In this document: positions 7,808 to 20,272 of the stretch, piece after piece
Layout of the letters: the number at the start of each line of letters is the position of its first letter
Position numbering within the stretch: position 1 is the first letter of the stretch
Assembly: GCA_937920515.1 (NCBI GenBank)
Contig: CALEUG010000015.1
Location: 135,382 to 179,265, forward strand
Direction of reading: 5' to 3'
Origin: an uncultured bacterium
GTDB taxonomy: Bacteria; Acidobacteriota; Aminicenantia; Aminicenantales; Saccharicenantaceae
DNA length: 43,884 nucleotides
Notes under the pieces: model-generated
What the model was told of the DNA's origin: nothing
The model's database searches: none
The model's input: the letters and a program-made list of their open reading frames with translations, nothing else
Made by a program: the position numbers and the translations under genes

Positions 7808-8397
7808 TAGGGTTCTGTCCTGAATTCAAGAGTTTGATCCTGGTCTTACTGGTCCTGGTCCTGAGCGCTCCGGGACTGGCCGGAGAAGCCTCCGGCCATT
7901 TTGACCTGGACGCTTTTCTCGGGCAGGTTCTAAACTTTGTGGTTCTGTTCGGAGGGCTGGCCTACCTGCTGCGCAAACCACTGAACGATTACCTGAAAGG
8001 CAGGGTGGAGCAGGTAGCGGCCCGGCTGCAGCAGACCGAGGCCAGGAAGCAGGAATCACTGCAGAAGCTGGAGGAAGTTAGGACCCGGCTGAACAAACTG
8101 GCCGATGAAATTCGGGCCTTCAAAGAGCAGGCCGAGAAAGAGGCCGAGCAGGAAAGAGCGGCCATCCGCCAGGAAGCCGAAAAAGAAGCCGGGAGGCTGA
8201 GAAAACTGGCCCGGGAAGAGATCGAAGCCATGGTCCGGATGAGTATCAGGGAACTGAAAACTTATGCCATAGACCTCAGTGTTTCCCTGGCCGAAAAGAG
8301 AATCCAGGAAAAATTGACTCCCGAGCTGCACCGGAAGTTGATCCATAGAGCCATCGACAGGTTGAGGTCAACCAATGAACCATCGGTCAATAGTTAG
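7804..8397 (+). CDS. atpF: F-type ATP synthase subunit b with N-terminal signal-like segment
   Basis: This is the second peripheral-stalk subunit. The 197 residues show an extra N-terminal hydrophobic stretch (about 11-26) ending in a signal-peptidase-like LAGEA, then the real membrane helix (about 36-56, with LNFVVLFGGLAYLLRKPL), then a coiled coil rich in Glu, Ala and Arg. A cleavable leader on subunit b is found in several non-model phyla. The best start is TTG at 7804, overlapping the b' stop (TTGA), with AGGAG at 7788-7792. It overlaps atpH by 23 nt. Confidence 0.9.
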   Translation: MIGFCPEFKSLILVLLVLVLSAPGLAGEASGHFDLDAFLGQVLNFVVLFGGLAYLLRKPLNDYLKGRVEQVAARLQQTEARKQESLQKLEEVRTRLNKLADEIRAFKEQAEKEAEQERAAIRQEAEKEAGRLRKLAREEIEAMVRMSIRELKTYAIDLSVSLAEKRIQEKLTPELHRKLIHRAIDRLRSTNEPSVNS

Positions 8398-8917
8398 AAA
8401 ATATGCCAGGGGGCTGGCCCGGGCTGTGGACCTGGAGCCCGAGTTCAAGGTCTGCCTGGAACAGCTCCGGTTGCTGGCCCGTTTAATTAAGACCAATCCG
8501 GCCCTGACTTATGCCCTGACCTCGGCTTTTATCCCGGTGCACCAGAAAAAGCTGATGGTTGAAGAAATTCTTAAACGGGCGGATTTTGACCTCAGGGTGG
8601 CCCGCCTGGTAAAGCTGCTGGCCGAGAAAGAAAAAATGGCTCTTCTCCCGGAAATCGTGGAGGAGTTGCCCGGGGTCTGGGCCGAGGAAAAGGGGATAGA
8701 AGTTTTTGAAATAGATTCGGCGGTGGACCTGACCGAGGAAGAAAAAACCGAGCTCCAGAGAACCCTGGAAGAAAGATGGAAGAAACCGGTCCGCCTCCAG
8801 TTCCGTCTTAATCCTGAAATCATCGGCGGGCTGGTTTTGAAGAAAGGAAATGTTTATTACGACGTTTCGGTCAGGGGGGGCCTGCTGAAGTTGAAGGAAA
8901 TAGTCAGCCAGAGGTAA
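8375..8917 (+). CDS. atpH: F-type ATP synthase subunit delta
   Basis: This subunit joins the peripheral stalk to the top of the alpha/beta hexamer (OSCP homologue). The 180 residues show the N-terminal helical bundle beginning [12 protein letters not shown] and the C-terminal segment [20 protein letters not shown], typical of the family. Length is normal. The start codon lies within the end of atpF, and atpA starts 4 nt after its stop, so it is embedded in the operon. Confidence 0.95.
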   Translation: MNHRSIVRKYARGLARAVDLEPEFKVCLEQLRLLARLIKTNPALTYALTSAFIPVHQKKLMVEEILKRADFDLRVARLVKLLAEKEKMALLPEIVEELPGVWAEEKGIEVFEIDSAVDLTEEEKTELQRTLEERWKKPVRLQFRLNPEIIGGLVLKKGNVYYDVSVRGGLLKLKEIVSQR

Positions 8918-8921
8918 CGAG

Positions 8922-13027
<4,106 letters not shown>

Positions 13028-13044
<17 letters not shown>

Positions 13045-13771
13045 CCCCGGGATAAGACCGGATGAAAGTCTGGATACTTTTTACCGCGGGCGAATTCTGG
13101 TCCTGCAGCGAAAGAACGGCTTTCGCTTTTCGCTGGATGCCCCGCTGCTGGCCGATTTCATCACCACCAGCGAAGGTGACGAGCTGCTGGAGGTGGGAAC
13201 CGGTTGTGGCATAATTTCTCTCCTGCTCAGCCTCAAACCCTTCAAGCACATCCTGGCCCTGGAGGTCCAGCCGGTCCTGGTAGAACTGGCCCGCCGCAAC
13301 GTCCTGCTCAACAACCTGGAAGGCCGGGTGACCGTCCTGCAGAAAGACTTTCGCCAGTACCGGCCCTACCGCAAGTTTGACCTTATCTTTTCCAACCCAC
13401 CCTACATCCGCCGCAACAGCGGTTTTTTAAGCCCCTCGGAAGAAAAGAATATCGCCAAGCACGAGTTGCTCTGCAGCCTGGAAGAACTGCTTTCCTTTAC
13501 CAGAAACTGGCTCAAGGAGACCGGGCGGGCCTGCTTTATCTTCCCCGACAGCCGGCGGGCAGAATTTGAGCGAGAGCTGGAAAGGCAGGGCCTGAAGCTC
13601 AGGGCCAGCCGGTCAGTCTATCCCCGGAAGGATGAACCTGCCAATTTCTTTCTGGCCGAGTGTGCCTTTTCAGCCGAAAGCTGCCGGACCATTCCGCCCC
13701 TTATTCTCTACGGACCCGACGGAAAGTACACCCCGGAGGCCGAGGAGATTTTTGCCGGGCGCCAGGGCTGA
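13028..13771 (+). CDS. trmN6: tRNA1(Val) (adenine37-N6)-methyltransferase-like protein
   Basis: A class-I SAM-dependent N6-adenine methyltransferase of the YfiC/TrmN6 family, expected to methylate A37 of a tRNA. Motif I is LEVGTGCGIISLLLS and the catalytic motif IV is NPPY in FDLIFSNPPYIRRNSG, followed by the family-typical HELLCSLEELL segment. It has 247 residues, a normal length. The start ATG lies inside atpC, so it is the last gene of the ATP synthase transcription unit. Exact tRNA specificity is inferred from family membership; related HemK/RsmC-type enzymes share the NPPY motif but not the HELLCSLEELL context. Confidence 0.87.
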
Positions 13772-13773
13772 AA

Positions 13774-13802
13774 TTGACAACCGGCGACCGGACGGTTAAA
13801 AT
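13774..13802 (+). promoter_or_regulatory. Strong sigma70-type promoter upstream of the VKOR gene
   Basis: TTGACA (13774-13779), a 17-nt spacer and TAAAAT (13797-13802): a full-consensus -35 and a 5/6 -10. The start would be near 13809, about 187 nt before the VKOR ATG. Confidence 0.65.
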
Positions 13803-13808
13803 GCCGTT

Positions 13809-13995
13809 GAAAAATAATATTAAAAACATAGGATTAATAAGAAATCCGGACGCTGCCGTAACCGCGCTTCAGAGTGCGCCCGGAAAGCGGTCAGACAGAT
13901 ATGGCTGTAAAGAGCGACCGCTGGTGCTCTTGGAGCCGGCGCCAGCCTGCTTGCTGATTGTCCGGATTAATAAAACTTCTGGAGCGAGTTAGAAT
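13809..13995 (+). other. Long structured leader or small-RNA candidate upstream of VKOR
   Basis: About 185 nt lie between the predicted start and the VKOR ATG. I see a small hairpin with GGATT/AATCC arms near 13831-13847, an ACCGC/GCGGT pairing (13861-13891), and a strong hairpin with GCTGGTGC (13920-13927) and GCGCCAGC (13939-13946). The 10-mer GGATTAATAA occurs twice (13831-13840, 13964-13973), at each end of the region. It does not match any riboswitch consensus I can recall. A 64-codon open frame (13801-13992) crosses it, but its ATG overlaps the -10 box and so should not be transcribed. Confidence 0.4.
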
Positions 13996-15267
13996 ATGGA
14001 CAGAAGCCTGACTCTTAGAAGCTACGGGCTGAGGTTCTGGAGTTTTTTAACCGGCCTGGGCATGGCCGTTTTTTCCTTCCTGACCATCGACCATTTTTTT
14101 CAGGCCAATTTCCCCGAGACCATTTTTACCGGGGCCTTCTGCGATATCAGCGCTTTTTTCAACTGCGACAGTTCGGCCTACTCTTCCATTGCCCATTTCC
14201 AGGGAGTTCCGCTGGGTTACTGGGGGCTGGTCCTGGGAATCCTGGTGATGGTGGGGGCGGTGCTGCCCTCGGTCCGGCTGGAAAGAGTCAACAAGCTGCT
14301 GGCCCTGCTCAATGTCCTGGGAGTAATTTCGCTTTTCATCTACTCGGTATTCTTCCTTAAAAGCCTGTGCCTGCTCTGTTCGGGCTTTTATGTTTTCTCG
14401 TTTCTGAACTTTTTCCTGTTCTGGAAGTACGGGGTCAGGAACGAATATCCCGGGATTTATGGTTTCTTCCGCGACCTGGTGTTCTCTTCAGTCAGGCCGC
14501 TGGTGGTCATCGGGATTCTGACCCTGATGGGCGCCTACGGCTTTCATCTTTTTTACCAGGCCAAGAAAGACGCTCAGCTGGGAGGTGTGGCCACGAAAAT
14601 CGTCAAGGAATTTTACAGCCTGGAAACGGTAAAGAACCCCAGTTTGATCTCGCCTTACTGGACGGCCAGGGCCACCGAGAATTTCGAGGAAGCTCCCATC
14701 AGGATTATCGAGTACGCTGATTTCCTCTGTCCCGACTGTTTGTTCCTGTTCAAGCAGCTGGAAAGGATCAAAAAAGAATACGCCGGTAAGGTCAACATTG
14801 CCTTCCAGTTCTTCCCGCTGGAAGCCAGATGCAACGACGTGGTGGACAAGAACAAGCACCCCGGCGCCTGCGACCTGTCCTACATTGCTGCCTATGACCC
14901 GGCCAGGTTCCCTCAGATTCACGACGAAATCTTCAGGAATTTTGAGAAGGCCAAGAATTCCGAATGGCGGCTGCAGCTGGCCAGGAAATACGGAGTGGAA
15001 GCCGCCCTGACCGATGAGAAAACCAAGCAACTGGTCCGGCAGATCATCGAAACAGGCAAGGAATACGAAAAGACTTCAGAGCGCTTTCCCTACGGCATCC
15101 GCTCCACTCCGACCATCATCATCAACAACCGGATGATAATCGGCACGCTGCCCTACGCTCACCTGAAGGCAATCATTGAGTCGCTGCTGACGGAGCAGGA
15201 CAGGCCAGCCGCAGGCGAGAGCAAGTTCCTGGAAAACTGGGTTGACATCAGAAAGCTTAAGAAGTAG
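13996..15267 (+). CDS. Vitamin K epoxide reductase-like (VKOR) membrane protein fused to a DsbA-like thioredoxin domain
   Basis: This is an envelope disulfide-forming machine. The VKOR half passes electrons from new disulfides to quinone; the DsbA half oxidises substrate cysteines. Residues 1-185 contain about five membrane helices, a periplasmic-loop Cys pair (C49, C57) and the active CLLC (C125, C128). From about residue 205 a DsbA-type thioredoxin fold follows, with CPDC at 245-248, extra cysteines C279 and C292, and the cis-Pro motif STPT. It functionally replaces DsbA plus DsbB. The ATG at 13996 has GGAG at 13980-13983. It sits alone behind a strong promoter and a long leader. Confidence 0.93.
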   Translation: MDRSLTLRSYGLRFWSFLTGLGMAVFSFLTIDHFFQANFPETIFTGAFCDISAFFNCDSSAYSSIAHFQGVPLGYWGLVLGILVMVGAVLPSVRLERVNKLLALLNVLGVISLFIYSVFFLKSLCLLCSGFYVFSFLNFFLFWKYGVRNEYPGIYGFFRDLVFSSVRPLVVIGILTLMGAYGFHLFYQAKKDAQLGGVATKIVKEFYSLETVKNPSLISPYWTARATENFEEAPIRIIEYADFLCPDCLFLFKQLERIKKEYAGKVNIAFQFFPLEARCNDVVDKNKHPGACDLSYIAAYDPARFPQIHDEIFRNFEKAKNSEWRLQLARKYGVEAALTDEKTKQLVRQIIETGKEYEKTSERFPYGIRSTPTIIINNRMIIGTLPYAHLKAIIESLLTEQDRPAAGESKFLENWVDIRKLKK

Positions 15268-15436
15268 CTGCGTCCGGCTGACCCGTTTTTTGTAATTTAA
15301 TGGTTTTTTCTCTTAATTCTCTCTTGAGATAATGGCCTTTCTGGCCTGGCCAATTGACTGCTTAAAGCCCTGGAGATACCGGGCAGCCCGGCTGACATCT
15401 GGCATTCTATCGGTACCTTTCAGGGCAGCCATGGAT

Positions 15437-16570
15437 TCAGTCGGCCTGGATTGTTTCCTTGATTAATATTCCTCTTTTCTCCAGGCCTTCCCTGACGAAC
15501 GAGAAGACCTCTGGCTCGAAACCCAGCATTTCCGGCGCGATAATGCCCTTTCTTTTTATCAGACCAAGGGCCAGGGCCCTGGCCAGCATGGTGGCCGTGT
15601 AACCGGTGGTCCGGGCCATGCTGTGAATTCTGCTCTCGCGGTCGAAGCGGTCAAGAAGCTCAAAGGTCAGGCGATGCGGACGACCGTTCTTATCACCTTC
15701 CACCACCACTCTTAGCACCGTCAGGTCCTCGTCTCCAGGCTCAAGCTGCAGGCGGGAGAAAAGGATTCTGGCCGTAAATTCAACGGGCCGGACCTGCTGG
15801 CCGCCGATTTCAACCGGCCGGGAGTCGAAAAATCCCGCTTCCCGGAGCATCAACATCTTTTCCCGGTGGCCGGGATAGCGAAGGGTTTTTTCTTTCATTT
15901 CCGGAAAGTCCAGGGTCCGGAGCAGGGTGCGCAGCCCGTCGGTGTTAAAAGCTTCCAGGGTGCCCAGGTCCTCGAACTCCACGAATTCCGGATCGGACAG
16001 GGCTGGCCTGACCACCACCCGTCCGCCCTCTTTCAGCCTGGCCGGTCGGACGTATTCCTCAATGACGTCCAGCGGCGAAAAAACGGCTTTGTACTCAAAC
16101 GGCAATTTCCTGACCCGGGGCAGACCACCAACGTAAATGCTCAGAGCCTGTCCCCTGTCCAGGCGGCTCAGTCCATGGGCAGCCAGCAGGTTGCTCAGTC
16201 CCGGGGCTACCCCGGCATCCACCACCGCTGCGACTCCTTTTTCCCGGGCCAGGGAATCCAGTTCAAAAGGGTCTTCGGGGAAGAAGGCGATGTCAACCAC
16301 GTCTTTACCGGCCTCCAGGCAGGCTCTCAGGGTCTGAAAACCCAGCCAGCCCGGCAGGGCGTTAAGCACCAGGTCCTGTTCTCTGATTATATTTTTCAAA
16401 TCTTGAGCCCGGCTCAGGTCGGACTGAACCGTTTTGAGTCCACGAACTGCCAGGTCGTTCAACCTGTTTTCATCCCGGTCGGCGGCTGAAACCGCAAAAT
16501 CTTTTTCCGGGGCCAGGTCCAGGGCCATGGCCCGGCCGACCAGTCCGGCTCCTAAAACGATGATTTTCAT
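15437..16570 (-). CDS. Saccharopine dehydrogenase-family NAD(P)-dependent oxidoreductase
   Basis: A cytoplasmic oxidoreductase with an N-terminal Rossmann fold (MKIIVLGAGLVGRAMALDL) and the family motif around NALPGWLGFQTLRACLEAGK, then a substrate domain with DAGVAPGLSNLLAAH. Members act as saccharopine, carboxynorspermidine or related dehydrogenases. The window also has a pyruvoyl arginine decarboxylase, so a polyamine role is conceivable but unproven. An open frame extends to 16666, but the true start is the ATG at 16568-16570: AAAGGAG lies seven bases upstream and the Rossmann motif begins at once. The protein is then 377 residues. It is monocistronic, convergent with the VKOR gene. Confidence 0.87.
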   Translation of the reverse strand: MKIIVLGAGLVGRAMALDLAPEKDFAVSAADRDENRLNDLAVRGLKTVQSDLSRAQDLKNIIREQDLVLNALPGWLGFQTLRACLEAGKDVVDIAFFPEDPFELDSLAREKGVAAVVDAGVAPGLSNLLAAHGLSRLDRGQALSIYVGGLPRVRKLPFEYKAVFSPLDVIEEYVRPARLKEGGRVVVRPALSDPEFVEFEDLGTLEAFNTDGLRTLLRTLDFPEMKEKTLRYPGHREKMLMLREAGFFDSRPVEIGGQQVRPVEFTARILFSRLQLEPGDEDLTVLRVVVEGDKNGRPHRLTFELLDRFDRESRIHSMARTTGYTATMLARALALGLIKRKGIIAPEMLGFEPEVFSFVREGLEKRGILIKETIQAD

Positions 16571-16986
16571 CGGCTTGCTCCTTTCTTTCAGAACTTGAGG
16601 TTGTGGGGCGAATGGCCAGAGGGAACGGAGCCGGTAAAGGTTACAGGCCGCTAAAATGGTTGACATAAAAGATGAGGAGAGAAAGTCTCCCGTTCAGATT
16701 GCTCTTTTTTGGGTTCATGTTTTCCAACCCTTATTTAACCCGGGCTATTCCAAATGCTAATTAATTCTAATTAATAATTCTTGTGTCCGTCAATCACCAG
16801 CCAGAGCCAGCCTGTCTGCCGGCTGGCCTTTGAAGCCCTGGCCGTCGAAGTCTATTGTGGCCACACCAATTCTTTTCCGGCTAATTTCCCTGACGTCTTA
16901 TCAAAAAATACTGGCTGCCTGAATCTTATGAACCGGCCCGAGCCAAAACGGAAGACAACAACAGGCCGGTCTGCGGCCAGCCGCTT
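16571..16986. other. Intergenic region, mostly featureless
   Basis: The region holds the ribosome-binding site of the saccharopine-type gene at its left end, an AT-rich patch near 16755-16780, a small GGAGA/TCTCC hairpin near 16676-16690 and a perfect 7-bp hairpin (GCCAGCC 16806-16812, GGCTGGC 16821-16827) without a T-tract. A consensus TTGACA at 16661-16666 (plus) has no matching -10. No gene is supported; a 69-codon plus-strand frame (16781-16990) has no recognisable features. Confidence 0.5.
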
Positions 16987-18234
16987 TTAATTCTGGCTGA
17001 AAGCCTTTTTTATTTCGGCCAGGCTTACTCCGAAAATTTTTCTGGCGATCTGGTCCAGGTCTTTCTCCTCGCCCTGGAGGTGAATGGTGGTGTGAACGTG
17101 CCGCAGCGATTCTCCAGGATTTAGGATGGCTCCGGGAGAAGAAGTTTCCAGTTCGTAAAAGGGCCCTAAAGGCCTGGCCCCGGGAGCAGCCGGTCCGTCG
17201 TTATAGCTGTTGACCACGTCGCCGGCATAGGGGTCCTTCTGGATTTCCCACATGGAATTTACGTAGCTGTGTTCGGCCGGGTTGTCGGGCAGGCTCAGGT
17301 GAACTATGGTCAGGACGCGGTTTCCGGCGTCGTAGCTGCCACAGAAGGGAAGGACCCGAAGCGGTGAAATTCCTATCTTGCTGCGGTACTGGCCGTCGCC
17401 CTTAAAATAGATGATGCCGTCGGCAATTTTAAGGCGGTCAGCAGGCACCTTGCCAAAGTAGGCGTCGTTTACCACCGGACCGAGTTCCTCCTCCGGTCCT
17501 GTCTTGTAAGGAATAACGATGGTGGTTTGGGGTGAGGGGTTGAACATGCCCAGGATCCAGATAGAAACCAGTCCGGTCTCTTTTTTCCAGGGCAGCTGGC
17601 CGGCGTTGGTGATGCGGTTATCGGACTGGAAGGCCACCCAGCTGAGCTTGCCTTCAAGCGGAACTCCCAGGGCTTCCAGTTCAGCCTGGTCTAAGAGCCT
17701 GATTGTTCGGTCCACTTTTATTTTGAACTCGAATTCCGAGTAGTTGACCAGGTTCATTTCTTTCTGCAGGACAACCTGCCGGTCGTCCCGGGCCACCAGG
17801 TCAAATGCTCCTTCGTTGATCGGCGGGGGAGTGAACCAGTGTTCCAGGTCAAAAGGCGAATCTTTTTTAAAGAACAGGGAATACTGGCCGCCTTCGGGCC
17901 CGAGCCAGAAACGGTCTTCGCCACCAAAAGCGTTAATGTGCGGGTTGTTTTCGCCGGAGGCAATCAATTCGCGATTAATCCAGCCGAAGCTCAGTCCTTC
18001 TGGACCGGCGGCGCTGCTGGTCATCACCCGCCCCTGGATATCGGGGTTTACAGCCACCATAGCCCGCCCGTCTGCCCCGGTCAGGGTAATTACCGAAGTG
18101 TGCTTTTTAAGAAATTCCAGGTCATCTTTGAACAGCGTTCCCTGGACCTGACCTGAAGGTTTGGAACAGGAAACCAGCATCGTCAGGATGGCAAATGATA
18201 AAATCAGTAACAGGCTTGATAGATAAAAACGCAT
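16987..18234 (-). CDS. Lipoprotein of the DUF6786 type, function unknown
   Basis: This is a secreted lipoprotein. The N terminus has a hydrophobic leader and a lipobox LVSC, giving a lipidated Cys followed by SKPSG. The body contains the strongly conserved-looking segment HINAFGGEDRFWLGPEGGQY, which I associate with the DUF6786 family; these proteins look like beta-rich, mutarotase-like sugar-binding folds, but no activity is known to me. Two adjacent ATGs exist (18237 and 18234); AGGAGG lies two or five bases upstream, so the second is preferred, giving 415 residues. A promoter lies at 18262-18290 and no co-directional gene is downstream. Confidence 0.8.
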   Translation of the reverse strand: MRFYLSSLLLILSFAILTMLVSCSKPSGQVQGTLFKDDLEFLKKHTSVITLTGADGRAMVAVNPDIQGRVMTSSAAGPEGLSFGWINRELIASGENNPHINAFGGEDRFWLGPEGGQYSLFFKKDSPFDLEHWFTPPPINEGAFDLVARDDRQVVLQKEMNLVNYSEFEFKIKVDRTIRLLDQAELEALGVPLEGKLSWVAFQSDNRITNAGQLPWKKETGLVSIWILGMFNPSPQTTIVIPYKTGPEEELGPVVNDAYFGKVPADRLKIADGIIYFKGDGQYRSKIGISPLRVLPFCGSYDAGNRVLTIVHLSLPDNPAEHSYVNSMWEIQKDPYAGDVVNSYNDGPAAPGARPLGPFYELETSSPGAILNPGESLRHVHTTIHLQGEEKDLDQIARKIFGVSLAEIKKAFSQN

Positions 18235-18261
18235 CATAACCTCCTGTCCGGAATAAAAATC

Positions 18262-18290
18262 AGGATATCAATTGAGCCTTAAAATCTCAA
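18262..18290 (-). promoter_or_regulatory. Promoter of the DUF6786 lipoprotein gene
   Basis: On the minus strand, TTGAGA (18285-18290), a 17-nt spacer and TATCCT (18262-18267). The start would be near 18255, giving a short leader that contains the AGGAGG site. Confidence 0.5.
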
Positions 18291-18417
18291 GAGAAAATTG
18301 TATTTTGCCCGGTCGCTTTTCTTCAGCGACATCCATATCGGCCGATTTTTTCAAGCATTTCTCATAATGGCTGAACGGGCAAACTTATCGTTCCTGCTTC
18401 GGGGCGGCAAACAATTG

Positions 18418-18522
18418 TTAGAAGTTCTTCAACAGTCCGGATCTGGACCTGTCAGTTGCCCCGGGTGAGGCCAGGACGGAACAAAAAATCAGCAAAACAG
18501 CCCCGGCTGCAGTTTTTTTCAT
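18418..18522 (-). CDS. Tiny ORF: a signal peptide with almost no mature part (micro-gene or remnant)
   Basis: An ATG at 18520-18522 overlaps the TGA of the upstream hydrolase gene (ATGA) and opens a 34-codon frame ending in TAA at 18418-18420. The product begins MKKTAAGAVLLIFCSVLA, a textbook signal peptide with positive n-region, hydrophobic core and small residues at the cleavage site, followed by only about 16 polar residues. It could be a small secreted peptide made by translational coupling, or the 5' remnant of a lost secreted protein. No homologue is known to me. No continuation is apparent in the other frames downstream. Confidence 0.4.
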   Translation of the reverse strand: MKKTAAGAVLLIFCSVLASPGATDRSRSGLLKNF

Positions 18523-19649
18523 CCGGATTGTGACTCCATCTTAATCCTGTTCTTCTTCATGGCCCGGGCGAACCATTGCCAGATGCGGCGATGGAAATCA
18601 AGGCTGGGAGGGTTAGTGTTCAGGATTTCCCAGTAGCTGGTCGGCTGGCCGTCCGGGCTGAACCTGATCTGCAGGGCCTTGTCCCAGAGTCGGTAATTTT
18701 CCGGGTGAAATTGCAGGCCGAGTACATTGGGGTACCTGGTATGGTGGATGGCTTCTGCGATTTTTCCGTCGGGGGAGGTGGCTATGACCTTGAAGCCCCT
18801 GCCCAGCTTCTTGAAAGCCTGGTGATGGGAACTCAGTACTCTGGGGCGATCCCTGTCCGAAAAGCCCAGGGTTTTGACGAAGAAACCGTCCGGCAGGAGC
18901 TTTATCCAGTGGAAGCTGTAGCCGCTCAGCCTGAGGTCCGGACGCAGCCTGATATAGGGATTGTTATGCCAGCGGTCGGGGCCGAGAGAGATGATATCCT
19001 CGACATAATTTTTTCCGTAGACTTCGGACCAGATGTCCTGGATGAGCGTTCCGCCGGTTCCGACATTAAGACTCTGGGCCCCGAGGCATATGCCCAGGAC
19101 GGGCAGTTCGGGATTTTCTTCAAGCAGGGGCCTTAAGTTCTGGTCCTGGTAGCCCCCCAGCAGGTGAAAGATGGCCGAAAGCTCAAAGTAATGGCGGTAA
19201 GGGTCGGTGATTTCAGTGAGAAGACTGGTCCGCTCGCCCCAGACGGCCGGCGGTATGTCCGGGCCTCCAAAGAAGATGATACCGTCGGATTGCCTGAAGA
19301 TTTCCGCCAGCTCGCCAGTCAGGTCATTGGTCTTGAAAATATTTTCCGGCCCGATCTCGGCCGAGAAGGCCTTGAAGGTAAACCATTCCAGGGAATTGTC
19401 CCTGACGTATCTCCGGGCCTCTTCGTAATTGGTGGCTTCCCGGACGTGGTAGAGGCCGGTTACTCTCAGTCCGGGAAGGTCGATGAAGCCGTTCTCCCTC
19501 AGGGCCTGGAGATTACGGATTGTTCCGACCGAGGGATAAAAAACCGTCAGCCGGACCTCGCCTGGTTGAGCTTTGAGCAGGGGGGTGCCCAGACCGAACA
19601 ATAAGATCACTATAAGCAGGATAGAAGTCAGCCACCTGTTCGCTTTCAT
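18519..19649 (-). CDS. Secreted class-I glutamine amidotransferase-like hydrolase (peptidase C26 type)
   Basis: An exported protein with a signal peptide (hydrophobic core LLIVILLFGLG, cleavage near LLKAQ) and a class-I glutamine-amidotransferase/gamma-glutamyl-hydrolase fold. The nucleophile elbow is GICLGAQSLN (Cys at about residue 188) and the His-Glu pair is in LQFHPENYR (about 315-317). An oxyanion-type GG motif (FFGGPDIPP) is also present. Cytoplasmic relatives hydrolyse gamma-glutamyl-GABA or folate polyglutamates; an exported version may act on gamma-glutamyl peptides, but its substrate is unknown. A GTG at 19655 also opens the frame, but GGAGG five bases before ATG 19649 supports the latter. 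Confidence 0.85.
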   Translation of the reverse strand: MKANRWLTSILLIVILLFGLGTPLLKAQPGEVRLTVFYPSVGTIRNLQALRENGFIDLPGLRVTGLYHVREATNYEEARRYVRDNSLEWFTFKAFSAEIGPENIFKTNDLTGELAEIFRQSDGIIFFGGPDIPPAVWGERTSLLTEITDPYRHYFELSAIFHLLGGYQDQNLRPLLEENPELPVLGICLGAQSLNVGTGGTLIQDIWSEVYGKNYVEDIISLGPDRWHNNPYIRLRPDLRLSGYSFHWIKLLPDGFFVKTLGFSDRDRPRVLSSHHQAFKKLGRGFKVIATSPDGKIAEAIHHTRYPNVLGLQFHPENYRLWDKALQIRFSPDGQPTSYWEILNTNPPSLDFHRRIWQWFARAMKKNRIKMESQSG

Positions 19650-19671
19650 TTTCACCTCCGTTTAGGTGGTC

Positions 19672-19700
19672 ATTATATTGTTTAAGACTGGAAGATTCAA
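19672..19700 (-). promoter_or_regulatory. Promoter of the secreted C26-type hydrolase gene
   Basis: On the minus strand, TTGAAT (19695-19700), a 17-nt spacer and TATAAT (19672-19677). The start would be near 19665, a leader of about 16 nt that contains the GGAGG site. Confidence 0.65.
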
Positions 19701-19990
19701 ACCCGGGTATGGGGTCAAGAGGTCAGTTACACTTTTAATCTGGATTTTTAAAAAAGAAGAATATTTTTTTACCAGAGATCCCGGCTGATTGTGAAATAAG
19801 ACAGCCATAACGGGTAAATCGCATATTCAATCAGGATAACAGGTATTTAAGCCTGTGGCTTTTATATAGAGATCCCCGTGTTTTACCGGTGTATCTGACC
19901 CGGCACAACCCGTAAAAGGAGAGGGCCGAGCAGGTCTGCCGTTAAATGGTAAAGCCCCGGGCGCCCGATGTTTTTTGGTCGGCCTGGGTT
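19701..19990. other. Intergenic region without a recognisable gene
   Basis: AT-rich between about 19730 and 19870, then GC-rich. A weak ACAGG/CCTGT hairpin near 19839-19856 and a CGGGCGCCCG palindrome followed by a short T run near 19958-19976 are the only structures seen. A 64-codon minus-strand frame at 19827-20021 shows no protein features. Confidence 0.5.
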
Positions 19991-19996
19991 TATAAT
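19991..19996 (+). promoter_or_regulatory. Consensus -10 box before the small gene at 20005
   Basis: A perfect TATAAT ends 8 nt before the first ATG of the small gene. No good -35 is present 17 nt upstream. The predicted start (about 20003) coincides with the ATG. Confidence 0.45.
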
Positions 19997-20004
19997 AATG
20001 GGAG

Positions 20005-20238
20005 ATGAGGCTTATGACCATGGATTTTGACCGGGTGGAATGGCACGCCGGCTACCGAGGGGAAGAGAAGCCCGGGGCGGTCTGGTCAGGCGGGAACAGG
20101 ATAGAAGTTAAGGAGATCATCTGGCAGAAAAGAATAAGAAATGCAAGAAGCGGGCGGACAAGAGAAGTCTTCCTGTGCCGCCTGTCCGGCGGGCACGTGG
20201 TCAGAATTGAAAAAAACCTCGAGCCAGAACCGGAATAG
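20005..20238 (+). CDS. Small conserved-looking protein, function unknown
   Basis: This is a 77-residue soluble protein with the segment VEWHAGYRGEEKPGAVWSGG followed by IEVKEI and a C-terminal GGHVVRIEKN. The pattern YRGEE-P, then Gly, then I-V-EI resembles small uncharacterised bacterial proteins I have seen before, with an all-beta look, but I cannot name a family. Three in-frame ATGs occur (20005, 20014, 20020). The first is only 8 nt after TATAAT and would be leaderless; GGAG at 20001-20004 and GAGG at 20007-20010 could serve the other two. A hairpin terminator follows directly. Confidence 0.65.
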   Translation: MRLMTMDFDRVEWHAGYRGEEKPGAVWSGGNRIEVKEIIWQKRIRNARSGRTREVFLCRLSGGHVVRIEKNLEPEPE

Positions 20239-20241
20239 CGG

Positions 20242-20269
20242 TCAGCCCGGGGGTCAGGCCCCCGGCTGA
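20242..20269 (+). terminator. Hairpin terminator candidate after the small gene
   Basis: TCAGCC and GGCTGA form the base and GGGGG/CCCCC the upper stem, 11 bp with one bulged C and a 5-nt loop. It begins 3 nt after the stop codon. Only a short TTTAT follows, so termination strength is uncertain. Confidence 0.55.
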
Positions 20270-20272
20270 TTT

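Noticed and set aside
13801-13992. 64-codon open frame that fills the gap before the VKOR gene and ends 3 nt before it
   Set aside because: Its ATG overlaps the -10 box of a strong promoter, no ribosome-binding site is present, and the product looks random. I treat the stretch as an untranslated leader.
16661-16666. Consensus TTGACA on the plus strand
   Set aside because: No -10 box lies at 16-19 nt and no plus-strand gene follows.
16781-16990. 69-codon frame in the gap between the oxidoreductase and DUF6786 genes
   Set aside because: No ribosome-binding site, signal, domain or codon pattern; it probably arises by chance.
19827-20021. 64-codon minus-strand frame in the intergenic region
   Set aside because: Its start lies inside the small plus-strand gene, and the product has no protein-like pattern.
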